A stretch of 64,000 nucleotides of DNA from Rhodococcus_F sp040656415 (GTDB taxonomy: Bacteria; Actinomycetota; Actinomycetes; Mycobacteriales; Mycobacteriaceae): positions 1,240,001 to 1,304,000 of the forward strand of contig NZ_JBFAMC010000001.1 of assembly GCF_040656415.1 (NCBI RefSeq), written 5' to 3'. A program made the translations under genes and the position numbers. Positions 1-8,635 of the stretch are shown in pieces; position 1 is the stretch's first letter, and the number at the start of each line of letters is the position of its first letter. Under the pieces are notes generated by a model, which was not told the DNA's origin, did not search any database, and saw nothing but the letters and a program-made list of their open reading frames with translations.

Positions 1-190
1 GAGCGAGCGGCGTGCGCCTTCAGTGCCCAAGCCAGGAGTCCGGCCCACTCGGAAGAAGAAGCGTAGGAGGTAGGTTCGCCGGGGACGAGTCCGGGAATGA
101 AAACTGTTCGATTCGCCGAAAGCCTTCGAGGCTTGGGCTGCTGGGAAATCGGGTTGGCTCGACCACTGGTGGTGCGTACTTTCTGTACAC

Positions 191-781
191 ATGGATCAGA
201 ACCACCTCATTCGTACTGCGGTCGAGACCGATGTGGATGCAGCTTCTGTCACGTTGGCGAGAGCGTTTGCGGACTACCCGTTCATTCGCCACACCGTCGA
301 TGCTCGCAACCACCAGGAGCGGGTCGGACAACTACAGCGCTTGTTCCTCCAGAACGTTGGACTGCGGTGTGGCCGTGTGTGGGTGTCTGCAGCGGCCTCA
401 GCAGTCGCAGTGTGGACGACACCGGATTCACCGGGGCTGGGTGAGGCGTTCGAAAGTATCTCGCAACGCGTGAACGAACTATGCGGCGATCGGGCCGAGG
501 CCGCGGCGCGCGCAGAGGAGTTGATTGCGCCACTGCGGCCGTCGGAACCGGTCTGGTTCCTGGCGACGGTTGGTGTAGATCCGGCGTCTCAGGGGCGTGG
601 ATTGGGTCGGGCAGTGCTCGGCCCCGGCATGAGGGCGGCCCATGCCCAAGGGTTCCCGATGTACCTGGAGACTTCGCTGGAATCCAACGTGGGGTTCTAT
701 CACCGTCTCGGATTCGACGTTGTCGGCAGCGTCGATCTCCCGGACGGCGGACCCCGCACCTGGGCGATGCTCTGTCGCTGA
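191..781 (+). CDS. GNAT-family N-acetyltransferase
   Basis: 196-aa protein of the GCN5-related N-acetyltransferase superfamily, which transfers acetyl from acetyl-CoA to an amine. The acetyl-CoA binding motif A is visible as Q-G-R-G-L-G at residues 134-139, after a beta strand reading FLATVGVD; the C-terminal SNVGFYHRLGF stretch is the usual motif B. The substrate cannot be read from the sequence. ATG 191 gives a full-length domain. It stands alone, convergent with the acyl-CoA dehydrogenase pair. The first 190 bases of the window show nothing recognisable. Confidence 0.85.
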   Translation: MDQNHLIRTAVETDVDAASVTLARAFADYPFIRHTVDARNHQERVGQLQRLFLQNVGLRCGRVWVSAAASAVAVWTTPDSPGLGEAFESISQRVNELCGDRAEAAARAEELIAPLRPSEPVWFLATVGVDPASQGRGLGRAVLGPGMRAAHAQGFPMYLETSLESNVGFYHRLGFDVVGSVDLPDGGPRTWAMLCR

Positions 782-876
782 GCAGGCACCGGAGTGCGCC
801 AGCAGACGCCACCGCTCCCGCCGAACCGAATTCGGCGGGAGCGGATTGACCGTCTGAAAGGTGTTGGAGCTGAAGA

Positions 877-2085
877 CTACTTCAGCTCAGACGACGACTT
901 TCCGAGCAGGCGACGGGCCACGATCAGCTGTTGAATCTGCTGCGTTCCCTCGAAGATGTCGAGGATCTTCGAGTCGCGCGCCCACTTCTCGAGCAGGGGG
1001 CGCTCGGAGTATCCCAAGGTCCCGGCGAGTTCGACTGCCTTCAGCGAGACGGCCGTGCCCGTACGGCCGGCTTTGGCCTTCGACATGGAGGCTTCGAGCG
1101 AATTCGGCTTCTTGTTGTCCGCCATCCAGGTTGCGCGCAGGGCTAGCAGGTAGCTGGCTTCCCAGTCGGCTTCCAGCTGCAGAAACTCGGCTGCCGCAGC
1201 GTGCTGGTTGTACGCGGGGGTGTCGTATGAGATCTCGACACCGGCGTCGGTGAGGATGGTTCGCAGTTCCTCGAGGGCCGCGCGGCCGAGACCGATGGCC
1301 ATCCCCGCGACGATGGGGCGGGTGTTGTCGAACGTCTGCATGACGCCGCCAAAGCCCTTCTCGACGTTCACCTCAGGTGTGCCGAGCAGGTTGTCCCTCG
1401 GAATCCGGCAGTCCTGCAACAACAGCACCGCTGTGTCGGACGACTTGATGCCCAGCTTGTGCTCGAGGCGGGCGACGCTCAGCCCGGGGGCATCTCGCGG
1501 CACGACGAAGGACTTGATCGCGGCACGACCCTTGGTCTTGTCCACTGTGGCCCACACCACGACGTGAGTGGAACGTTCGCCTGCGGTGACGAAGATCTTT
1601 TCGCCGTTGAGGACGTATTCGTCGCCGTCGAGCACAGCGGTTGTGGTGACGGCCGCGGAGTCGGAACCGAAGCCGGGTTCGGTGATGGCCATCGATGCCC
1701 ACACCTTGCCGAATCTCTCGAGTTGCTCGTCGGTGGCGACCGCCGCGATCGCGGAGTTGCCGAGACCCTGGTAGGGAATGGAGAGGGTGAGGCCCACATC
1801 GCCCCAGCAGGTCTCGATGACGTTCATCAACGAAGACATGTTGCCGCCGTTGACATTTCCGATAACCTTCGGTTCGTCACCGCGTCCGAGGGCGGCCCCG
1901 GCAGCGCCCTTGCCCGAATCGTTGAGCCCCTCCACCATGGCCGCCATGGTGTCGAGTTCCTTCGGGTAGGCATGCTCCGCGAGGTCGTACTTTCGGGAGA
2001 TCGGCCGGAAGATTTGTGCCGCAACCTGATGGGCTTGGTTCGCGGAGGCTTTGAGTTTCTTGGGAAGTTCGAGGTTGATCATCAC
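877..2085 (-). CDS. fadE23: Acyl-CoA dehydrogenase, FadE23-like
   Basis: 402-aa flavin acyl-CoA dehydrogenase, the family that makes the alpha,beta double bond in acyl-CoA beta-oxidation. The flavin/substrate signature around MAITEPGFGSDSA and a C-terminal IFEGTQQIQ, where the catalytic Glu sits in this family, are both present, so it looks catalytically complete. It lies 27 bp downstream of the fadE24-like gene in the same direction. The pair in this order matches Rv3139-Rv3140 of M. tuberculosis by recalled similarity. Such adjacent pairs may form a heteromer of one active and one divergent subunit; that is inference. Two successive ATG codons open the frame, and AAGGAA seven bases upstream favours the first. 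Confidence 0.88.
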   Translation of the reverse strand: MMINLELPKKLKASANQAHQVAAQIFRPISRKYDLAEHAYPKELDTMAAMVEGLNDSGKGAAGAALGRGDEPKVIGNVNGGNMSSLMNVIETCWGDVGLTLSIPYQGLGNSAIAAVATDEQLERFGKVWASMAITEPGFGSDSAAVTTTAVLDGDEYVLNGEKIFVTAGERSTHVVVWATVDKTKGRAAIKSFVVPRDAPGLSVARLEHKLGIKSSDTAVLLLQDCRIPRDNLLGTPEVNVEKGFGGVMQTFDNTRPIVAGMAIGLGRAALEELRTILTDAGVEISYDTPAYNQHAAAAEFLQLEADWEASYLLALRATWMADNKKPNSLEASMSKAKAGRTGTAVSLKAVELAGTLGYSERPLLEKWARDSKILDIFEGTQQIQQLIVARRLLGKSSSELK

Positions 2086-2112
2086 AAGTTTCCTTAGTTC
2101 GAGTCCGGCCGC

Positions 2113-3525
2113 TCAGATCAGGACGATGCCCTCGGCGACGCCGATGGCGCGAAGGTCGCGGTACCAGCGCTCGACAGGGTGTTCCTTGGTGTAGCCGTGA
2201 CCACCGAGCAGTTGGACGCCGTCCAGTCCGATCTGCATGCCCTTCTCAGATGCCAGCTTCCGGGCCAGAGCCGATTCGCGGGCAAAGGAGAGCCCCTGTT
2301 CGGCGCGTGAGGCCCCGCGCAACGTCACCAGGCGCAGTCCGTCGAGTTCGATGCCGATGTTCGCGACCATGAAGGCGACCGCCTGGCGGTTGCTGATCGG
2401 CTCACCGAACGCGACGCGCTCGTTGACGTATGGAATGACGTAATCCAGAACGGCTTGACCGGTTCCGACCGCAAGCGAAGCCCAGCCGAGCCGGGCAAGC
2501 CGGACGGCGTCGGCGTATTCGCCCTTTCGGGTATCGGCGTCGGCGTCACCGAGCAGAGCCGACTCGGGCACCGCTACGTCGGTGAGCTCTAGGCGGCCGA
2601 GTCCGGCAGCGCGCAGGCCCATGCTCGGGTCCGCCTCGACGACGAGTCCCTTGGAGTCGGACTCGACGATGAAGAAAGAGGGCTTGCCCTCCAGTTCGGC
2701 CGCAACGATGAACAACTCGGAGGAGGCGGCCGCGGGAACGAGGCTCTTCACGCCGTTGAGTTTGTAGCCGCTGGGTGAGCGAACGGCCTTGGTTTCCAAC
2801 GCGAACGGGTCGAACAGCGCGCGGGGCTCGTTGACTACCACGGCCGCGTTCGGCACGTGCTCGCCGGCAAAGGCGGGTAGATACGTCTTCTGCTGAGAGT
2901 CTGTGCCCCACTGGGTGAGTGCAACCGCGACGCCGCTGGGCGCAAGGATCGGCAGCGCGAGTCCCATGTCGCCGTGTGCGAGGGCTTCAGCCACGAGAGA
3001 GTTGGTGACGGCGCCGCGCTCACTTGCGATTCCGTCGAGTTCCTCGGGGACATTGACGGCGGTGATGCCGAGTTCGGCGGCGCGCTCGACGAGGTCGGCG
3101 GGTGCTGCGGCGGCAGCGTCTGCGTCATGGCCGGCGGGCCGCAGAATCTCGGCGGAGAACTCGCGCACCGTCTCGACGATCATCTGCTGGTCGTCGGTTG
3201 GCGTGAGGTCGAAGTAGCCTGCATTGATTGCAGGGCTGTCAGGGAGGCGCTTCGGTGCTCCGCTACCGGCGACCATCTGGAAGCCGCGGGTTGCCGCGCC
3301 GAGGGTCTTGAATCCGGTCTTGGTTCCCTCGTACGTCATCCGGTCGATCGTCTGACGCAGGTTGTATTTCTCGGCCAGGTCGGAACCGGTGATCTTGGTC
3401 AGCACACGCATCGCGGCACCCATCGCGTCCCGCCTGACGGGATTCAGGCCGACGGCGGACGTGTCACGGGGCTTGCGTTTCACGCTGTCGTTGGAGGCAA
3501 CAGTGTCTTGTTTGCTCATGATCAC
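2113..3525 (-). CDS. fadE24: Acyl-CoA dehydrogenase, FadE24-like
   Basis: 470-aa acyl-CoA dehydrogenase homologue with an N-terminal extension of about 110 residues before the usual helical domain (TPTDDQQMIVETVREFSAE). The C-terminus is short: it stops at GVAEGIVLI, just where the active-site Glu segment of other family members continues as EGTxQI. Catalysis may therefore depend on the FadE23 partner; this is inference. GTG 3525 is about nine bases after GGAG; ATG 3519 is the alternative start. It is first in a two-gene operon whose upstream region holds a 13-bp-arm palindrome at 3556-3587. Confidence 0.87.
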   Translation of the reverse strand: MIMSKQDTVASNDSVKRKPRDTSAVGLNPVRRDAMGAAMRVLTKITGSDLAEKYNLRQTIDRMTYEGTKTGFKTLGAATRGFQMVAGSGAPKRLPDSPAINAGYFDLTPTDDQQMIVETVREFSAEILRPAGHDADAAAAAPADLVERAAELGITAVNVPEELDGIASERGAVTNSLVAEALAHGDMGLALPILAPSGVAVALTQWGTDSQQKTYLPAFAGEHVPNAAVVVNEPRALFDPFALETKAVRSPSGYKLNGVKSLVPAAASSELFIVAAELEGKPSFFIVESDSKGLVVEADPSMGLRAAGLGRLELTDVAVPESALLGDADADTRKGEYADAVRLARLGWASLAVGTGQAVLDYVIPYVNERVAFGEPISNRQAVAFMVANIGIELDGLRLVTLRGASRAEQGLSFARESALARKLASEKGMQIGLDGVQLLGGHGYTKEHPVERWYRDLRAIGVAEGIVLI

Positions 3526-3555
3526 CAGTGGTTTCTCCGTGTTCGGGCATGGACT

Positions 3556-3587
3556 ACACCCACCTTACTTAGGAGTAAGGTGGGTGT
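3556..3587. promoter_or_regulatory. Palindromic operator upstream of fadE24-fadE23
   Basis: Perfect inverted repeat with 13-bp arms (ACACCCACCTTAC at 3556-3568 and its complement at 3575-3587) separated by six bases. It lies 31-62 bases upstream of the fadE24 start. No T-run follows it in either direction, so an operator, such as for a TetR-type regulator, fits better than a terminator. No regulator gene is adjacent. Confidence 0.6.
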
Positions 3588-3702
3588 CTACCGCTGAGTA
3601 CGTTCCTGACAGCCGTGGGCGCGGCAGAAGTTTCCGCCTGCCGAAAAGGGTTGCTTTTCGTTTCGACCGGCTGCTGGACCGTACCGGGCTTTGTGGGCGC
3701 TG

Positions 3703-4491
3703 TCAGTTCGGCCGCAGCCGAGTCAACACTTCGTCGTGGAGTAGCCCGTTGGTTGCCAGCGCGCTGCCGCCGTGTGGTCCGTCCGCGCCCGTGAGACTCG
3801 TGAACCGCCCGCCGGCCTCGCGGACCAGCAGGTCTAGAGGTGCGAGATCCCACAATGACACTTCGGGTTCGGAAGCGATGTCGACGGCACCCTCGGCGAG
3901 CAGACAGTACGAGAAGAAGTCGCCGAATCCCCTTACCCGCCAGACGTTGTCGGTGAGGGAGATGAACTGCTCGCGGATTCCGCGCTCTCTCCATCCCGAA
4001 AGGCTCGAGAACGACAGGCTGGCCGAATCCAGCCGGTCCACGGCAGAGACCGTGATGCGACGGGGATCGGATCCGGCAAACCTACTCCAGGCACCGGTAC
4101 CAGAGGCAGCCCACCAGCGCCGGGAAAGCGCAGGGGCGCTGACGACGCCGACTGTGGGAACGCCGTCCTCGAGTAACGCGACCAGGGTGGCCCAAATCGG
4201 CACACCGCGGACGAAGTTCTTGGTGCCGTCGATCGGGTCGATCACCCACTGGCGCCCTGAGATGAGCGTTTCGCCGCCGAACTCTTCGCCCAGAACCGCA
4301 TCAGCGACTCGCTCGGACCCGAGAATCGCCCGGGCCGCTCGTTCCACGGCGAGGTCGGCATCGGTCACCGGCGAGAGATCGGGTTTGTCGTCGACCGACA
4401 GATCGAGCGCACCGAATCGGGCCAGGGTGATCGTGTCCGCCTCATCCGCGATTCGGAGGGCGAGTTGCAGGTCGGCGTGGAGGTCGGTCAC
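3703..4491 (-). CDS. hisN: Inositol-monophosphatase-family phosphatase, histidinol-phosphatase HisN-like
   Basis: 262-aa Mg-dependent phosphatase of the inositol monophosphatase superfamily. The metal-binding Glu motif (LGEEFGG, Glu 69-70), the signature D85-P-I-D-G-T and the C-terminal WDLAPL segment are present. The actinobacterial branch next to fadE24 (Rv3137-like) is generally assigned as histidinol-phosphate phosphatase, the penultimate step of histidine synthesis; assignment here rests on length and neighbourhood. GTG 4491 opens the frame. It runs in the same direction as carbonic anhydrase and fadE24 but with spacing that suggests separate transcripts. Confidence 0.8.
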   Translation of the reverse strand: MTDLHADLQLALRIADEADTITLARFGALDLSVDDKPDLSPVTDADLAVERAARAILGSERVADAVLGEEFGGETLISGRQWVIDPIDGTKNFVRGVPIWATLVALLEDGVPTVGVVSAPALSRRWWAASGTGAWSRFAGSDPRRITVSAVDRLDSASLSFSSLSGWRERGIREQFISLTDNVWRVRGFGDFFSYCLLAEGAVDIASEPEVSLWDLAPLDLLVREAGGRFTSLTGADGPHGGSALATNGLLHDEVLTRLRPN

Positions 4492-4529
4492 GTTCGCACA
4501 GGTTACTCGGGTGCGACCTCGCGGCGAAC

Positions 4530-5024
4530 TCAGTCGGTCTCGACCTCTCCGAGCTTGCCGGTGGCGACGTCGAAGATGAACCCGCGCAGAGAGGTCGTCG
4601 CTGTGATGAAAGGACTGGCCTTGATGCGGCGAATCGATTGCCGGACGTCCTCGGTGAGATCGGAGAATGCTTCCGCCGACCAGGCAGGCTTGATTCCGAC
4701 ATCGTCCTGGATGGAACGCTTGAAGTCGTCGTCGGTGAACGTGAGCATCCCGCAGTCAGTGTGGTGAATCAGAATGATCTCGTTGGTACCGAGTAGTCGC
4801 TGGCTGATCGCGAGCGAGCGGATCTCGTCATGGGTCACCACGCCGCCTGCGTTCCGTATGACGTGAGCCTCGCCCAATTCGATGCCGAGCATCCGATACA
4901 CGTCGAGCCGTGCGTCCATACAGGCCACGACGGCGACGTGCTTGCTCGGCGCAAGTGGGAGTGGTCCGTCGAAGTCTGCGGCGTAGGTCTCGTTGTTCTT
5001 CAGATACTGATCGGTCGCGGTCAT
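4530..5024 (-). CDS. Beta-class carbonic anhydrase (Rv1284-type)
   Basis: 164-aa carbonic anhydrase interconverting CO2 and bicarbonate. The zinc ligands and catalytic dyad are clear: C35-M-D-A-R39 and H88-T-D-C91, with the IRNAGG strand between them. Length and sequence resemble mycobacterial Rv1284. ATG 5024 is preceded by a GGACGGAG ribosome binding site. It ends 38 bp before the HisN-like gene. Its upstream region contains a 20-bp tandem duplication (5061-5100) shared with the prfB promoter region. Confidence 0.9.
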   Translation of the reverse strand: MTATDQYLKNNETYAADFDGPLPLAPSKHVAVVACMDARLDVYRMLGIELGEAHVIRNAGGVVTHDEIRSLAISQRLLGTNEIILIHHTDCGMLTFTDDDFKRSIQDDVGIKPAWSAEAFSDLTEDVRQSIRRIKASPFITATTSLRGFIFDVATGKLGEVETD

Positions 5025-5060
5025 CGTCGACTCCGTCCGTGGGTGGCGGCACGAACATGC

Positions 5061-5100
5061 GCGTCTAGGTCCTGCAACAAGCGTCTAGGTCCTGCAACAA
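5061..5100. repeat. Perfect 20-bp tandem duplication
   Basis: Two identical 20-base units (5061-5080 and 5081-5100, each beginning GCGTCTAGG) stand back to back between the divergent carbonic anhydrase and prfB genes. TCTAGG could serve as a weak -10 element on the plus strand. Perfect identity suggests recent slippage or a copy-number polymorphism. Confidence 0.9.
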
Positions 5101-5208
5101 GTCGTGCTCGGTCACTTGCCATGGTGGCACGACCCGCGGCCGGATGCTTGACCTGGACGGGAGCAGTGGTTACGAGACTGATACGGGTACCCGGTAACCT
5201 TGGGAACC

Positions 5209-6315
5209 GTGCATCCCGACGTATCCGCAGACTTGGACGAGCTCGACACGACCCTTCGGACCGTCGAATCGGTGGTGGACGTGGAGGAGTTGCGGCGCCG
5301 GATCAACGAACTCGAACACCAGGCCGCCGACCCTGAGCTGTGGAACGACCAGGAACACGCACAGCAGGTCACAAGCCAGCTTTCGCATTCGCAGACCGAG
5401 TTGCGCCGCGTGGAGGAACTGCGCTCACGACTCGACGACATGCCGGTGCTGTATGAACTCGCGGAGGATGAGGGCCCTGACGCCATCGCGGATGCCGACG
5501 CGGAGCGCCGCAGCCTTCGGGAAGACATCGCCGCGATGGAAGTCAAGACGATGCTCTCGGGTGAGTACGACGAGCGTGACGCGCTGGTGAACATCCGCTC
5601 GGGTGCAGGGGGTGTGGATGCCGCGGACTGGGCCGAGATGCTCATGCGTATGTACATCCGATGGGCGGAAAAGCACGGCTACGGCGTCGAGGTCTACGAC
5701 ACTTCCTATGCGGAAGAAGCCGGCATCAAGAGTGCGACGTTCGCAGTCAAGGCCCCGTACAGCTACGGGACACTGTCGGTCGAAATGGGCACGCACCGAC
5801 TGGTCCGCATCAGCCCGTTCGACAACCAGGGCCGCCGTCAGACGTCGTTCGCCGAGGTCGAGGTGCTGCCCGTGGTCGAGACAACGGACCACATCGACGT
5901 CAACGAGAACGACGTCCGCGTCGACGTGTACCGGTCGTCCGGCCCTGGCGGTCAGTCCGTGAACACCACCGACTCCGCGGTCCGTCTGACGCACATCCCG
6001 ACCGGCATCGTTGTGACCTGTCAGAACGAGAAGTCTCAGCTGCAGAACAAGGTGGCGGCGATGCGTGTTCTGCAGGCCAAGCTGCTCGAGGTCAAACGCA
6101 AGGAAGAACGCGCCGAGATGGATGCGCTCAAGGGTGAGGGCGGCAGCTCCTGGGGTAACCAGATGCGGTCATACGTGCTGCACCCGTACCAGATGGTGAA
6201 GGATCTGCGTACCGAGTACGAGGTCAACAACCCTTCGGCCATCCTCGACGGTGATATCGACGGGTTCCTCGAATCGGGGATCCGGTGGCGGATGCGCGAG
6301 AGTCAGGCGTCCTAG
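5209..6315 (+). CDS. prfB: Peptide chain release factor 2
   Basis: 368-aa class I release factor that reads UGA and UAA stop codons and triggers peptidyl-tRNA hydrolysis. The RF2 anticodon tripeptide SPF (residues 202-204 in RISPFDNQ) and the catalytic GGQ (247-249 in SSGPGGQSV) are intact. GTG 5209 is chosen because it starts at the same point as mycobacterial RF2; an in-frame TTG exists at 5200. The frame is continuous, so the programmed +1 frameshift known from E. coli prfB is absent. It is followed by ftsE, ftsX and smpB, the usual actinobacterial order. Confidence 0.96.
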   Translation: MHPDVSADLDELDTTLRTVESVVDVEELRRRINELEHQAADPELWNDQEHAQQVTSQLSHSQTELRRVEELRSRLDDMPVLYELAEDEGPDAIADADAERRSLREDIAAMEVKTMLSGEYDERDALVNIRSGAGGVDAADWAEMLMRMYIRWAEKHGYGVEVYDTSYAEEAGIKSATFAVKAPYSYGTLSVEMGTHRLVRISPFDNQGRRQTSFAEVEVLPVVETTDHIDVNENDVRVDVYRSSGPGGQSVNTTDSAVRLTHIPTGIVVTCQNEKSQLQNKVAAMRVLQAKLLEVKRKEERAEMDALKGEGGSSWGNQMRSYVLHPYQMVKDLRTEYEVNNPSAILDGDIDGFLESGIRWRMRESQAS

Positions 6316-6322
6316 TACGCGA

Positions 6323-6349
6323 GAAGACCACGACGTTAACGTGATCTTC
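6323..6349 (+). terminator. Weak hairpin after prfB
   Basis: A stem of ten positions with one mismatch (GAAGACCACG paired with CGTGATCTTC) and a seven-base loop follows the prfB stop by seven bases. There is no T-run, so termination is uncertain. Confidence 0.3.
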
Positions 6350-6390
6350 CACACGGTTCGCCACTCGACGGGCGTCTAGACTTGCTCCTC

Positions 6391-7080
6391 GTGATCCGCG
6401 TCGAGAATGTGTCGAAGTCTTACAAGACCTCCACGAGGCCTGCCTTGGACAACGCGAGCGTCGAGGTGGACAAGGGCGAATTCGTCTTCCTCATCGGGCC
6501 GTCGGGTTCAGGCAAGTCGACCTTCATGCGGCTGCTCCTCAAGGAGGAATCGCCGACGTCCGGTGACATTCACATCGCGAATTTCCACGTCAACAAGCTT
6601 TCCTCTCGGCGAGTGCCCAAGCTGCGGCAGAGCGTCGGATGTGTGTTCCAAGACTTCCGGCTCCTTCAGAAGAAGACGGTGTCAGAGAACGTGGCCTTCG
6701 CGCTCGAAGTGATCGGCAAGCCACGAAGCACGATCAAGCGCACGGTTCCAGAGGTCCTCGACATGGTCGGTTTGTCGGGTAAGGCGGACCGTATGCCTAG
6801 TGAACTCTCGGGAGGGGAGCAGCAGCGAGTGGCCATCGCGCGTGCATTCGTGAACCGGCCTCTGGTGTTGCTGTGCGACGAACCCACCGGCAACCTCGAC
6901 CCGGAGACCAGCCAGGACATCATGCTGCTTCTCGAACGGATCAACCGGATCGGAACCACGGTGGTGATGGCGACACACGATCACCACATCGTCGACTCGA
7001 TGCGCCGCCGCGTGGTGGAATTGGACCTCGGCAGAGTAGTACGCGACGAGGCTCGGGGCGTGTATGGCGTAGGACGATAG
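6391..7080 (+). CDS. ftsE: Cell division ATP-binding protein FtsE
   Basis: 229-aa ABC-type ATPase which, with FtsX, links divisome assembly to peptidoglycan hydrolase activation at the septum. The Walker A motif is G36-PSGSGKST; the LSGGEQQR signature and LLCDEPTGNLDP Walker B are intact, as is the switch His in MATHDHH. GTG 6391 is chosen because the family begins with the IRVENVSKSY strand; an in-frame TTG occurs at 6382. It lies 67 bp before ftsX and is probably co-transcribed with it. Confidence 0.96.
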   Translation: MIRVENVSKSYKTSTRPALDNASVEVDKGEFVFLIGPSGSGKSTFMRLLLKEESPTSGDIHIANFHVNKLSSRRVPKLRQSVGCVFQDFRLLQKKTVSENVAFALEVIGKPRSTIKRTVPEVLDMVGLSGKADRMPSELSGGEQQRVAIARAFVNRPLVLLCDEPTGNLDPETSQDIMLLLERINRIGTTVVMATHDHHIVDSMRRRVVELDLGRVVRDEARGVYGVGR

Positions 7081-7147
7081 CTGCCCGCTTGCTTTCCGAA
7101 TCTTCAGCACTGTCCGCAAGCCGCCTACGAAGGACTCCGATTCCCCG

Positions 7148-8053
7148 ATGCGTGCCAGTTTCATAGTCAGCGAAGTCATCACTGGACTCCGCCGCAATGT
7201 CACCATGACCATCGCGATGATCCTCACCACCGCGATATCTCTCGCCCTGTTCGGTAGTGGGTTGCTGGTGGTGCAGATGGCTGGAAAGACCCAGCAGATC
7301 TTCCTGGACAGGTTGGAGGTACAGATCTTCCTCACCGACGACATCTCGACATCCGATCCCGGGTGCGAGGGGGAGATCTGTAGCTCGCTGCGAAGGGATC
7401 TGGAACAGACGCCGTCGGTGGTCTCGGTGGACTATCTCAACCGGGATGATGCGGTGAAGGACGCAACCGAGCGTGTGTTCAAGGATCAGCCTGAACTTGC
7501 GGCATTGGTCAGCGCCGACAGTTTCCCGGCCTCGTTCAAGATCAAGCTCAGTGATCCCGAGCGGTTCGGGGTGATCAACGATCAGTTCGGCTCGCGACCG
7601 GGAGTTGAGAGTGTTCTCAACCAGCGTGAATTGGTTGAGCGACTCTTCAGCGTCTTGAGCGGTGTGCGCAACGGCGCATTCGCGATCGCGCTCGTCCAGG
7701 CAGTGGCGGCAATCCTCTTGATTGCGAACATGGTTCAGATCGCCGCATACACCCGTCGGACCGAGGTCGGTGTCATGAGGTTGGTGGGTGCCACGCGGTG
7801 GTACACACAGTTGCCGTTCCTGCTCGAAGCAGTGGCCGCTGCGCTGGTGGGTGCCGGACTCGCGATTGCCGGACTGTTCGCTGCGAAGAACGTGTTCATC
7901 GACGACGTGCTTTCGGACGTGTACTCGGCGAACATACTCGCCAGGATCTCCAACAGTGACGTGCTGTTCGTCTCGCCAATTCTGTTGTTGGCAGGCGTCG
8001 GGATGGCGGCGGTGACCGCATACGTGACACTGCGCCTGTACGTGCGCGAGTAA
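7148..8053 (+). CDS. ftsX: Cell division protein FtsX
   Basis: 301-aa polytopic membrane partner of FtsE. A first transmembrane helix near residues 20-45 is followed by a large extracytoplasmic domain (about 50-165) and three more helices. The extracytoplasmic loop has a two-cysteine insert (PGCEGEICSS), as in mycobacterial FtsX, where this domain contacts the hydrolase-activating protein. ATG 7148 follows the C-rich leader directly. It lies between ftsE and smpB. Confidence 0.95.
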   Translation: MRASFIVSEVITGLRRNVTMTIAMILTTAISLALFGSGLLVVQMAGKTQQIFLDRLEVQIFLTDDISTSDPGCEGEICSSLRRDLEQTPSVVSVDYLNRDDAVKDATERVFKDQPELAALVSADSFPASFKIKLSDPERFGVINDQFGSRPGVESVLNQRELVERLFSVLSGVRNGAFAIALVQAVAAILLIANMVQIAAYTRRTEVGVMRLVGATRWYTQLPFLLEAVAAALVGAGLAIAGLFAAKNVFIDDVLSDVYSANILARISNSDVLFVSPILLLAGVGMAAVTAYVTLRLYVRE

Positions 8054-8141
8054 TTTCGTTTGCCCGCTCTCTTATGCTGGAAGATACGAACTGCTCATTC
8101 GAGCTGTTCATTCGAAACTCGCGAACTGAAAGTCCCGACAC

Positions 8142-8615
8142 GTGAAGGAAAAGGGCCGCAAGGTCATTGCAACCAATCGCAAGGCGCGTCACAACTACAC
8201 CATTCTCGCCACATACGAGGCGGGAATAGCTCTCGTGGGCACCGAAGTGAAGAGTCTGCGCGAGGGTAAGGCATCGCTGGTCGACGCGTTCGCTACCGTC
8301 GACGACGGCGAGGTCTGGCTGCGCTCTCTTCACATTCCCGAATACACACAGGGCACCTGGACCAACCACTCGCCGCGCCGTACGCGGAAGTTGCTGTTGC
8401 ACAAGCGTGAGATCGAGCATCTTGTCGGCAAGACAAGGGAGGGCAACCAGACTCTCGTGCCCTTGTCGATGTACTTCTCGGACGGCAAGGTCAAGGTGGA
8501 ACTCGCCCTTGCCAAGGGCAAGCAGGACTATGACAAGCGACAAGCTCTGGCTCGGCGAACCGCTGAGCGTGAGGTGACCCGCGAACTGGGGCGTCGGGTC
8601 AAAGGAATGCGCTGA
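8142..8615 (+). CDS. smpB: SsrA-binding protein SmpB
   Basis: 157-aa tmRNA partner needed for trans-translation rescue of stalled ribosomes. The family is recognised from NRKARHNYTILATYEAGI near the N-terminus, the tmRNA-binding core and the basic C-terminal tail (KRQALARRTAEREVTRELGRR). GTG 8142 is the start. The gene for its RNA partner, ssrA, lies about 950 bases downstream after one intervening gene. Confidence 0.95.
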   Translation: MKEKGRKVIATNRKARHNYTILATYEAGIALVGTEVKSLREGKASLVDAFATVDDGEVWLRSLHIPEYTQGTWTNHSPRRTRKLLLHKREIEHLVGKTREGNQTLVPLSMYFSDGKVKVELALAKGKQDYDKRQALARRTAEREVTRELGRRVKGMR

Positions 8616-8635
8616 TCTCCGTCCTGCTCGCGCTG

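Noticed and set aside
5209..5400. Programmed +1 frameshift in prfB
   Set aside because: The reading frame is continuous from GTG 5209, with no in-frame UGA or slippery CUU-U site.
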